Shown here in pieces: positions 1 through 5,472 of a stretch of 9,959 bases of DNA. The first letter of the stretch is position 1; every line of letters begins with the position of its first letter. The translations under genes and the position numbers were made by a program. The notes under the pieces were generated by a model. That model was given only the letters and a program-made list of their open reading frames with translations. It did no database searches and was not told the origin of the DNA. Location: NCBI GenBank assembly GCA_003228495.1, contig QIDY01000319.1, positions 1-9,959 on the forward strand, written 5' to 3'. Origin of the DNA: Nitrospirota bacterium (GTDB taxonomy: Bacteria; Nitrospirota; Nitrospiria; Nitrospirales; UBA8639).

Positions 1-1160
1 TTGATCCCGGCTTTGAGAACCAAGGGCAATTGCAGACATTTGAGGAAGGCATTCCTCAAGAAGAATTTGATCCCAATTTACAAGGTGAAGTACAACCTCG
101 TGCAGTATCTGGACAAGGACCTCAAGCCTCGTTTCCAAGCAACCCCTGTGTACGTCAGCAGACCGTTCAACAGTTTCCACCTGACGGACAACAAAGTCAG
201 CCGTACGGATATGATCCCAATTATCAATCCCAGGGATACGACCCCTATTCACAACAACAGGGGCAAAATCCATACGGACAGACTGATCCCTATGCACAAC
301 AAGAGTATCCCCAAGGTCCGTATGGACAGCAAGCCGCTCAACAGGACCCTTACGCCCAACAAGGCTACCCGTCAGATCCCTATGCCCAACAAGCCTCTCC
401 CAACGATCCCAATAATCAGCAGGGTTCTCCTAACGACCCCAACACTCAACAAGGGTATCCCCAAGATCCGTATGGACAGCAAGCCGCTCAACAGGACCCT
501 TACGCTCAACAAGGCTATCCTCAAGATCCAAACGCTCTGACGGGGTATTCTGGAGAGGGAGGAGCCGTCGGAACTCCGGTAGGATTGGATGTGGTCCTGA
601 TGAAGAAAACGATTCGGAACGGGGCCCCTGTCATGCTACCCATTAATGATGGCGATATCCTGAAAGATGGCCGCGGCAATGTGAAAGCCGGAGATAAATT
701 CCGAATCATGTTCCGGCCCCATACCGATGGCTATGTGTATGTCGTTGCCATTGATGGCTCAGGCTGGGCGCAAGGCATCTTCCCCCCGCCCACCTCACCG
801 TTGGCGAATCCCGTGAAGGCTGGTGAACAATATGTTCTTCCTGAGGGCAACAATTGGTTGAGCCTGGATCAATTCAAAGGGATTGAAACGATCTTTTTTG
901 TCGCCTCACAAGAAAAACGGCAGGACCTCGAAGAAATTTTACAAAGCATTACCGGACGTGAACGGCCGGCCACGGCAACCCCGCAACAGGTCACCAAAGT
1001 CGCCATGGTGCCCTACGGAGTCGGCAGTGCTCGCCCAAGCGGTCAAGGATTTAACCTTTCTGGTGGGGCAGGACCGGATCAAACCATCATGCCGACCAGT
1101 TATTTCGCCAAGGCTGCAGGGGAAGATCTCCGGCTCACCCGCTGGTTCCGCCACGAATAG
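1..1160 (+). CDS. DUF4384 protein with Q/P/Y-rich repeat region (5' end missing)
   Basis: The reading frame (codons from base 3) is open to the left edge, so the true start and any export signal lie outside the window. TTG at 30 is in frame but has no clear ribosome site and is probably internal. The first about 190 visible residues are low complexity, built from units such as DPYAQQGYPQ and DPYGQQAAQ. The following domain contains DGRGNVKAGDKFRIMF, then TDGYVYVVAIDGSGWAQGIFP, LPEGNNW and KGIETIFFVAS, which match DUF4384 (a domain frequent in exported proteins and in proteins linked to peptidases or kinases; biochemical role unknown). The protein ends in AAGEDLRLTRWFRHE. It is a paralogue of the next gene, which has a lipoprotein signal, so a cell-envelope location is inferred. 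The disordered Q/P/Y region may act as a spacer through the periplasm or cell surface. Confidence is high for the gene and domain; the function is unknown. Confidence 0.88.
   Translation, partial: DPGFENQGQLQTFEEGIPQEEFDPNLQGEVQPRAVSGQGPQASFPSNPCVRQQTVQQFPPDGQQSQPYGYDPNYQSQGYDPYSQQQGQNPYGQTDPYAQQEYPQGPYGQQAAQQDPYAQQGYPSDPYAQQASPNDPNNQQGSPNDPNTQQGYPQDPYGQQAAQQDPYAQQGYPQDPNALTGYSGEGGAVGTPVGLDVVLMKKTIRNGAPVMLPINDGDILKDGRGNVKAGDKFRIMFRPHTDGYVYVVAIDGSGWAQGIFPPPTSPLANPVKAGEQYVLPEGNNWLSLDQFKGIETIFFVASQEKRQDLEEILQSITGRERPATATPQQVTKVAMVPYGVGSARPSGQGFNLSGGAGPDQTIMPTSYFAKAAGEDLRLTRWFRHE
305..517 (+). repeat. Imperfect direct repeat inside the Q/P/Y-rich coding region
   Basis: Bases 305-367 recur at 455-517, offset 150, with two differences (316/466 and 356/506), giving 61 of 63 identical by eye. 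The 150-base offset is a multiple of three, so copy number can change without breaking the frame. Shorter, more degenerate units encoding DPxxQQ(G/A)xP fill the surrounding 190-535. The pattern suggests recent in-frame expansion of a spacer region. Confidence 0.8.
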
Positions 1161-1194
1161 AATGAAAAATAAATGGCTCACCAATACATTATTT

Positions 1195-1227
1195 CGTCAT
1201 TCCGGCAGGTGGTTGGCCGGAATCCAT
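1195..1227. repeat. REP/dRS3-like intergenic inverted repeat
   Basis: ATTCCGGC (1199-1206) and GCCGGAAT (1216-1223) form a perfect 8-bp inverted repeat around a 9-base loop, with flanks CGTC on the left and CCATC on the right. The layout CGTCATTCC...GGAATCCA resembles the dispersed ATTCC/GGAAT repeats known from Neisseria (dRS3) and similar REP-type elements elsewhere. It fills most of the gap between the two DUF4384 genes. No T-run follows, so it is not a standard terminator, though the hairpin could protect an mRNA 3' end. Only one copy is visible here, so membership of a repeat family is inferred. Confidence 0.5.
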
Positions 1228-1246
1228 CTTAACATTCAGCTCCTCC

Positions 1247-2617
1247 ATGTCTGAATCCACCACACCACGGCCCTGGCTACTCCTGGCAATCAGCCTTCTA
1301 TTCACCGGCTGCGCAGCTCTCCCGTTTGTCATTCCCCCACTTGTGGAATTCGGGGCAAATCTTTTGACGACAGCCGCCAATAATTACGGAAACAACTATA
1401 AAGAAAATATGCAAAACATGCTGGTAGCACTTCAACGGCCGACTAATCCGAACATGACCCAAGGAATCATTGCCAATCCTTACGACGGTCAACCAGGTGG
1501 ATATCAACCAAACGGGTATCCCAATCAGGATTACCAGACGGCACAAGGATATCCATCCTCGCAGGACGACCCTCAGCAACCGTATGATCCCTATCAAAAC
1601 CAGCAGCCGCAATACGGCGGGAATTCTCCCTATCCGAATAACCAGTACCCAAACCAAGGGCAACAAGGAAACCCCTATTCCAACAATCCTGTCTATCCCG
1701 ATCAACAAGCCTCGACCCCCGAATATTCCCCCTATCCTCAGAATCAATATCCGCAGCAGGGCCAACAAGCCGATGTCTATCCGGACAATCAGAATGACTA
1801 CTCAAATCAGAACCCGTACCCGAATCAGGCGCCCTATCCGAATCAAACTCCATATCCCGCTCAAGACCAACCGTATCCGGATCCTTCGTATCCCATGGAC
1901 CAGCAAGGACAATCCTATCCAACGCCTTATGACAATGCCGGAATGGCCTCCACACCCGCTTATCCGAATCAACCCGAAGGATTACCCGATTACCAGACCG
2001 CTCAGTCCGGAACGGCGCAGCTCACCGCTCCTCCGATCAGCCTGGATGTGCTATTGGTCAAAAAACATATGGTGAATGGCGTGCGGTCGTATCTACCCAT
2101 TAAAGACGGTGATACCCTCTTCGATGGGAGAGGCAATCCACAAGCCGGTGATAAATTTCGCGTCATGTTCCGCGCAAATACCGATGGCTACGTCTATGTG
2201 ATCGCTGTGGATGGCTCGGCGTGGGCTCAAGGAATCTTTCCCTCGGCTGCCAGCCCCTTTGCCAATCCCGTGAAAGCCGGTCAGCAATATATCTTACCGG
2301 AAGGGAACAACTGGTTCAGCCTGGATCAATTCAAAGGGATTGAAACGATCTTCTTTGTCGCTTCACACGAACGCCGTCCCGACATTGAACAAATTCTTAC
2401 CACCATCACAGGCCGTGAACGGCACCCGGCCGAGAAACCGTTGGCCGTCAGCGAACCCGCCATCATTCCCAACGGCTATTCCGGAGCACGGCCCGGGTCT
2501 TCCCCCTTTGCGTTTAAGACGTCGCAACGCTCGCGACAGGAATTACTGCCAACCACCTACTTCGTCAAAACCGCGCGCGAAGACCTCCGCATCACCCGCT
2601 GGTTCCGCCATCAATAA
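1247..2617 (+). CDS. DUF4384 lipoprotein with P/Y/N/Q-rich spacer
   Basis: 456 residues. The N-terminus has a short polar stretch with one Arg, a hydrophobic core (about residues 10-19) and the lipobox LFTGC with Cys22, so lipid anchoring after signal peptidase II cleavage is expected. Residues about 85-260 are low complexity (units like NPYPNQ, APYPNQ, TPYPAQ). A DUF4384 domain follows (about 265-400) with SLDVLLVKK, DGRGNPQAGDKFRVMF, TDGYVYVIAVDGSAWAQGIFP, LPEGNNW and KGIETIFFVAS. The protein ends TAREDLRITRWFRHQ. The start is set by the lipobox; no good Shine-Dalgarno sequence precedes ATG 1247, and the next in-frame stop upstream is at 1163. It is a tandem paralogue of the preceding gene, separated by 86 bases that contain the inverted repeat. 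The substrate or partner is unknown; a surface or periplasmic structural or binding role is inferred. Confidence 0.93.
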   Translation: MSESTTPRPWLLLAISLLFTGCAALPFVIPPLVEFGANLLTTAANNYGNNYKENMQNMLVALQRPTNPNMTQGIIANPYDGQPGGYQPNGYPNQDYQTAQGYPSSQDDPQQPYDPYQNQQPQYGGNSPYPNNQYPNQGQQGNPYSNNPVYPDQQASTPEYSPYPQNQYPQQGQQADVYPDNQNDYSNQNPYPNQAPYPNQTPYPAQDQPYPDPSYPMDQQGQSYPTPYDNAGMASTPAYPNQPEGLPDYQTAQSGTAQLTAPPISLDVLLVKKHMVNGVRSYLPIKDGDTLFDGRGNPQAGDKFRVMFRANTDGYVYVIAVDGSAWAQGIFPSAASPFANPVKAGQQYILPEGNNWFSLDQFKGIETIFFVASHERRPDIEQILTTITGRERHPAEKPLAVSEPAIIPNGYSGARPGSSPFAFKTSQRSRQELLPTTYFVKTAREDLRITRWFRHQ

Positions 2618-2695
2618 ACGCCATGGGCGACACAGCCGTATTTCGTTGATGTTTTATCAAAACGCCTTCATCCTTCCCTTCAGACCGCAATCACC

Positions 2696-2725
2696 TTGAC
2701 CTTAGGGGAATGGTCTGTGTAAAAT
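2696..2725 (+). promoter_or_regulatory. Sigma70-like promoter for the ATPase gene
   Basis: TTGACC (2696-2701), an 18-base spacer and TAAAAT (2720-2725) match the -35/-10 consensus well. Transcription should start near 2732, which is downstream of ATG 2728 but upstream of the GGAGGT/TTG pair at 2755-2769. The promoter therefore helps choose the start of the next gene and shows the ATPase is transcribed independently of the DUF4384 genes. Confidence 0.6.
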
Positions 2726-2766
2726 GAATGTTAAATGTTCAAATTACACTGCATGGAGGTCGTCTT

Positions 2767-3963
2767 TTGCTGCAGCGACACTTGGCACCAACTCTCAAGG
2801 CAGCGGCGCGTGACTACCCAGTGGTGACGTTGACCGGCCCGCGTCAATCCGGCAAAACAACGCTTGTGCGAGCAGTGTTTCCGAAACACGATTATGTCTC
2901 GCTGGAAAATCCCGATCATCGTGCATTTGCTCTTGAGGACCCACGGGGCTTCCTGGGGCAGTTCGAAACGGGTGTGATCCTTGATGAAGTTCAGCGCACG
3001 CCGGATCTCTTTTCATATATTCAGGGCATCGTGGACGAGGAAGAGCAGGCGGGCCGCTTCGTTCTGACCGGCTCCCAAAACTTTTTGTTACTTCAATCGA
3101 TCAGTCAGACACTGGCCGGCCGGTGCGCCGTCTTACATCTCCTCCCCTTTGGTCGATCGGAATTGGCCAAACAGCGGCTTATGGATATCGAACAGGTTGG
3201 CCAGGCCAGTCGCCGCGCCCGATCGGGTGATGAGAATCTATTTAACACGTTACTGACGGGTGGGTACCCGCGCATTCATGACAAGCAGCTGGCTCCGCAA
3301 GCCTGGTTGGCTAACTACTATCAAACGTACCTGGAACGCGATGCCCGAGATGTCTTGAATATTGGCGATCTTGAGTCGCTGGGGCGTTTCATTCGGCTGT
3401 GCGCCGGGCGCTGTGGACAACTCCTTAACCTCTCGTCATTGGCGACGGATTGTGGGATCTCCCATACCACCGCCCGCCGCTGGATGTCGGCGTTGGAAGC
3501 GAGCTTTCTGATCTACCTGCTGCGTCCACACCACCGCAATTTCAGCAAGCGTTTAATCAAGTCACCGAAGCTGTACTTTCTCGACTCCGGTTTGTTGTGT
3601 TACCTCTTAGGCATCCGTTCCGCGGATGATCTGCAGATCCACGCCAACCGGGGGGGCATCTTTGAATCGTGGGTGGTGTCAGAAGCCTTGAAGGCGTATT
3701 ACCACAAGGGTGAGGTCCCACGGCTCTATTTCTGGCGCGACTCGATTGGCCATGAAGTCGACCTGTTGATCGATCGTGGTCAGATCTTGACATCAGTCGA
3801 GATCAAATCGGGCCAGACCATCAACGAGGACTTCTTTAAAGGCTTGGCATATTGGCGTGCGTTGCCGGGTCAGACCGATTGTCCCGCGGCACTGGTCTAT
3901 GGCGGCGACCAGTCGTACACGCGGCGGCAGACTGAAGTGATGTCATGGAGGCTATGGGGGTGA
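2767..3963 (+). CDS. AAA_14 / DUF4143 family ATP-binding protein
   Basis: 398 residues from TTG 2767, which has the ribosome site GGAGGT (2755-2760) six bases upstream and gives the usual family beginning MLQRHLAPTLK. An in-frame ATG at 2728 would lie before the predicted transcription start. Order of motifs: Walker A GPRQSGKTT (24-32), Walker B GVILDEVQ (69-76), a sensor-like strand FVLTGSQN (98-105), a winged-helix-like stretch (about 219-247, SSLATDCGISHTTARRW), and a C-terminal PD-(D/E)XK-like core with FWRDSIGHEVDLL (322-334) and VEIKSG (344-349). This is the AAA_14 plus DUF4143 architecture. Such proteins are widespread and patchily distributed, often in accessory DNA. Their cellular role is not settled; nucleotide hydrolysis is well supported by the motifs, while nuclease activity is only suggested by the ExD...ExK arrangement. 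The gene is full length, monocistronic, and lies between an intact DUF4384 3' end and a copy of it. Confidence 0.92.
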   Translation: MLQRHLAPTLKAAARDYPVVTLTGPRQSGKTTLVRAVFPKHDYVSLENPDHRAFALEDPRGFLGQFETGVILDEVQRTPDLFSYIQGIVDEEEQAGRFVLTGSQNFLLLQSISQTLAGRCAVLHLLPFGRSELAKQRLMDIEQVGQASRRARSGDENLFNTLLTGGYPRIHDKQLAPQAWLANYYQTYLERDARDVLNIGDLESLGRFIRLCAGRCGQLLNLSSLATDCGISHTTARRWMSALEASFLIYLLRPHHRNFSKRLIKSPKLYFLDSGLLCYLLGIRSADDLQIHANRGGIFESWVVSEALKAYYHKGEVPRLYFWRDSIGHEVDLLIDRGQILTSVEIKSGQTINEDFFKGLAYWRALPGQTDCPAALVYGGDQSYTRRQTEVMSWRLWG

Positions 3964-4166
3964 ACGCCAGCGATGGTTGTGCCTACTGAATATCCGCGTC
4001 GTCTGATGATATGACGTTTTTCCCTCGAATCCGCCCGCAAAGTCCGTCCATTTGAGTGCCGCTCGATGGCGAGACAGCATAAGAACGGACGGGATTCACC
4101 AAAAATACACAGGGAAATTTTGGAGCTTAGGAAGAGGGGTCACCCATTTTGGTGTGGTGAGTTCGA
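3964..4166. other. Intergenic stretch without a supported gene
   Basis: No open frame here has a credible start or recognisable protein. The only structure I see is GTCCGT (about 4042-4047) repeated inverted as ACGGAC (about 4085-4090), too weak to name. Codon-like periodicity is absent. A terminator-like hairpin, an orphan gene tail and a promoter follow and are listed separately; between them the region 4202-4384 also holds only the 10-bp palindrome CCACATGTGG (4309-4318). Confidence 0.5.
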
Positions 4167-4201
4167 GCCTAGCTCCCCTGTGAGAGCCAGGCCGGTTTTT
4201 T
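4167..4201 (+). terminator. Probable rho-independent terminator
   Basis: GCCTAGCTC (4167-4175) pairs with GAGCCAGGC (4184-4192) with one A-C mismatch around an 8-base loop. CGG and six T residues (4196-4201) follow. It lies about 200 bases past the ATPase stop codon and is the only good terminator candidate on that strand before the next module, so it could end that transcript or an unseen small RNA upstream. Confidence 0.5.
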
Positions 4202-4384
4202 GTCCCAAAGCCTTTTCCCCTTCAAAACTCCACGTCATTCCTTGACATTCCCCAGCAAATCCCTTTTTATGGGACATCCCTAAAACAACTCTGGCATTTT
4301 ACAAAACCCCACATGTGGTGAACCATGTCCACCCTGGGTACGACTCATCAGGTAACAACAAACACTTGAGCTTGCAATACCTCT

Positions 4385-4477
4385 CAACGCTCGCGACAGG
4401 AATTACTGCCAACCACCTACTTCGTCAAAACCGCCGGCGAAGATCTCCGCCTCACCCGCTGGTTCCAGCATCGGTAA
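4385..4477 (+). pseudogene. Orphan DUF4384-gene 3' end, copy A
   Basis: Bases 4385-4477 match 2525-2617, the last 93 bases of the lipoprotein gene. The first 50 bases are identical, and about 8 differences cluster in the remaining 43. The reading frame is preserved and ends in a stop (TAA), encoding QRSRQELLPTTYFVKTAGED and then LRLTRWFQHR. In-frame sequence is open only from 4370, just after a TGA at 4367, and there is no DUF4384 domain in front, so this cannot be a working protein of the family. The left boundary of similarity is abrupt. The GEDLRLTRWF portion is closer to the first paralogue (AAGEDLRLTRWF), so the fragment looks mosaic. Confidence 0.85.
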
Positions 4478-4507
4478 TCAGGTGGCCGTTACCCTATACG
4501 GTCAGGG

Positions 4508-4537
4508 ATGCCATTTCACTATTCCCTGTTGTATACT
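4508..4537 (+). promoter_or_regulatory. Promoter of the toxin-antitoxin pair
   Basis: TATACT (4532-4537) is a good -10 box; ATGCCA (4508-4513) 18 bases upstream matches the -35 consensus at four of six positions. Transcription would start about 4544, at the A of the antitoxin ATG, which predicts a leaderless mRNA. Autoregulation by the toxin-antitoxin complex is typical of these modules, but I could not define a convincing operator. Confidence 0.4.
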
Positions 4538-4543
4538 ATCTCC

Positions 4544-4762
4544 ATGTCCCTCAACGTACCCCTTCATGAAATGACTCTTCAGGAAAAGCTTGCCCTGATG
4601 GAATTGCTCTGGGAAGATATTGCTCGTACTCCGGAAGCCATTGAGTCTCCCACCTGGCACAAAACCACTCTTGAGGAACGATATCAGCGCCTGGCCCAGG
4701 GAAAATCGAGTTTTCAAGATTGGGAAACCGCCAAAGTCAGCATTCGCAATAAGCTCTCGTGA
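4544..4762 (+). CDS. Addiction-module antitoxin, PF09720/TIGR02574 type
   Basis: 72 residues, beginning MSLNVPLHEMTLQEKLALME. The pattern (EMTLxEKLxLMExLWEDI, then ESPxWH, LEERxxRLAxGKxxFxDWExAK) is that of the short acidic 'putative addiction module component' antitoxins, which neutralise RelE/ParE-like toxins encoded just downstream. I chose ATG 4544 because family members start shortly before the EMTLQEK motif and because a -10 box sits six bases upstream. An in-frame ATG at 4508 would add 12 atypical residues and would overlap the promoter. The stop overlaps the toxin start (GTGA, 4759-4762), consistent with translational coupling. The assignment is strong from sequence pattern and context. 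Confidence 0.88.
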   Translation: MSLNVPLHEMTLQEKLALMELLWEDIARTPEAIESPTWHKTTLEERYQRLAQGKSSFQDWETAKVSIRNKLS

Positions 4763-5058
4763 AATTCGAGATACTCGATGAAGCCCAAGAAGATTTAATC
4801 AAGGGCTTCCATTTCTATGAAGGGCGAGAACCCAAACTCGGCTCCTATTTTTTAGACTCCCTGTTTTCAGACATTGATTCCCTTCTTGTATATGCCGGCA
4901 TTCATCAAAGGACCTTTGGCTACCATCGGTGCCTTTCGAAGCGTTTCCCCTTTGCCATCTACTACAATATCGAGGGAGGCTTAGTTCGAGTCTATGCCGT
5001 ATTGGATTGCCGCCAAAACCCATCCCAGACCAAAAGTCGGTTAACGGGAGATCCCTAG
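4759..5058 (+). CDS. RelE/ParE-family toxin
   Basis: 99 residues from GTG 4759, whose first bases overlap the antitoxin stop. The sequence has the RelE/ParE layout: an N-terminal strand and long helices (FEILDEAQEDLIKGFHFYEG, FLDSLFSDIDSLL), then the strands LSKRFPFAIYYNIEGG and VRVYAVLDCRQNP. The conserved F-P-(F/Y)-x-(I/V)-x-Y strand and the terminal A-V-x-x-x-R-x-x-P are family hallmarks. In this superfamily RelE members cleave mRNA on the ribosome and ParE members poison gyrase; the sequence alone does not say which applies here. The length is normal and there is no frameshift, so the module may be active. It sits between two orphan DUF4384-gene tails. Confidence 0.9.
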   Translation: MKFEILDEAQEDLIKGFHFYEGREPKLGSYFLDSLFSDIDSLLVYAGIHQRTFGYHRCLSKRFPFAIYYNIEGGLVRVYAVLDCRQNPSQTKSRLTGDP

Positions 5059-5119
5059 GAGATCGTAGAAATCTAAATTCAATAATCAATCTGGTCGGGA
5101 GAAAGGACAAGCCATCCTT

Positions 5120-5188
5120 ACCACTCCATTCATCTCCCATATCGCCGGCGAGGATCTCCGCATCACCCGCTGGTTCCGCCATCAGTAG
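5120..5188 (+). pseudogene. Orphan DUF4384-gene 3' end, copy B
   Basis: Bases 5144-5188 encode AGEDLRITRWFRHQ and a TAG stop, nearly the same as the end of the lipoprotein gene (AREDLRITRWFRHQ). The frame continues upstream as TTPFISHI, a decayed match to PTTYFVKT. No DUF4384 domain precedes it. It lies 61 bases after the toxin stop and is the second orphan tail in the window. The final 45 bases are best conserved, while the upstream part is more diverged than in copy A. Confidence 0.75.
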
Positions 5189-5437
5189 TGTCGCTCGCCT
5201 AGCATAGGGTTCCACATCACGTACTATCCAGCGTTTCCTGGCTTACGAATAGTACCCATATCATCTGGAAAAATTCTAAGCATTTCATCTTAAACCCAAA
5301 AAAGGGATTCCGACTCACGGGTAGATACCAAATCTGATTTGGTGTGTATCCATTCCAGAATAAAATTTTCAAGAAAGGATCCCCCCAAAGCACCAGAGAT
5401 TTGATCATCTTTCATGAAATAATTGGCGATTGTCTAC
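5189..5437. other. Hairpin-rich intergenic gap
   Basis: No supported gene. Two secondary structures are visible. First, GTACTATCCAG (5221-5231) pairs with CTGG (5238-5241) and, after a 7-base bulge, ATAGTAC (5249-5255). Second, ACCAAAT (5327-5333) pairs with ATTTGGT (5337-5343) across a 3-base loop, with GAT/ATC able to extend it past a 4-base bulge. Neither is followed by a T-run. Their roles are unknown. Confidence 0.45.
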
Positions 5438-5466
5438 TTGATGCAGGGTGAGGGAATGCGTATAAT
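5438..5466 (+). promoter_or_regulatory. Strong sigma70-like promoter, leaderless configuration
   Basis: TTGATG (5438-5443), a 17-base spacer and TATAAT (5461-5466) are near consensus. The gene's ATG begins at 5473, six bases after the -10 box, so the mRNA should begin at or next to the start codon. G-rich bases stand directly against the ATG, too close to act as a normal ribosome site. Confidence 0.65.
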
Positions 5467-5472
5467 TGGGGG

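Noticed and set aside
305..517. CRISPR array
   Set aside because: The repeats lie within an open reading frame, vary in length and sequence, and are not separated by uniform unique spacers.
1..540. Long open frame rich in Asn, Pro, Arg and Ile in frame 1
   Set aside because: It is an out-of-frame reading of the repeat region of the DUF4384 gene; the repeats keep several frames open and the other frame carries the domain.
1298..2075. Several long open frames on both strands over the second spacer region
   Set aside because: They are by-products of the repetitive P/Y/N/Q codons of the lipoprotein gene, with no start signals or recognisable protein.
4110..4182. A functional tRNA gene
   Set aside because: The T-loop and acceptor pairing are suggestive, but the T-stem has a mismatch, the D-arm is unclear and the anticodon loop would be six bases with a four-bp stem.
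4315..4569. 84-residue open frame covering orphan tail A
   Set aside because: It reads the tail in a different frame from the conserved protein and has no ribosome site or family resemblance.
5217..5408. Minus-strand open frame in the hairpin-rich gap
   Set aside because: It has no ribosome site and no recognisable protein, and it spans both inverted repeats.
4478..5472. Integron cassette array with attC sites
   Set aside because: The module-plus-repeat layout invites this, but the repeats are coding gene tails without the attC core sequences, and no integrase gene is visible.
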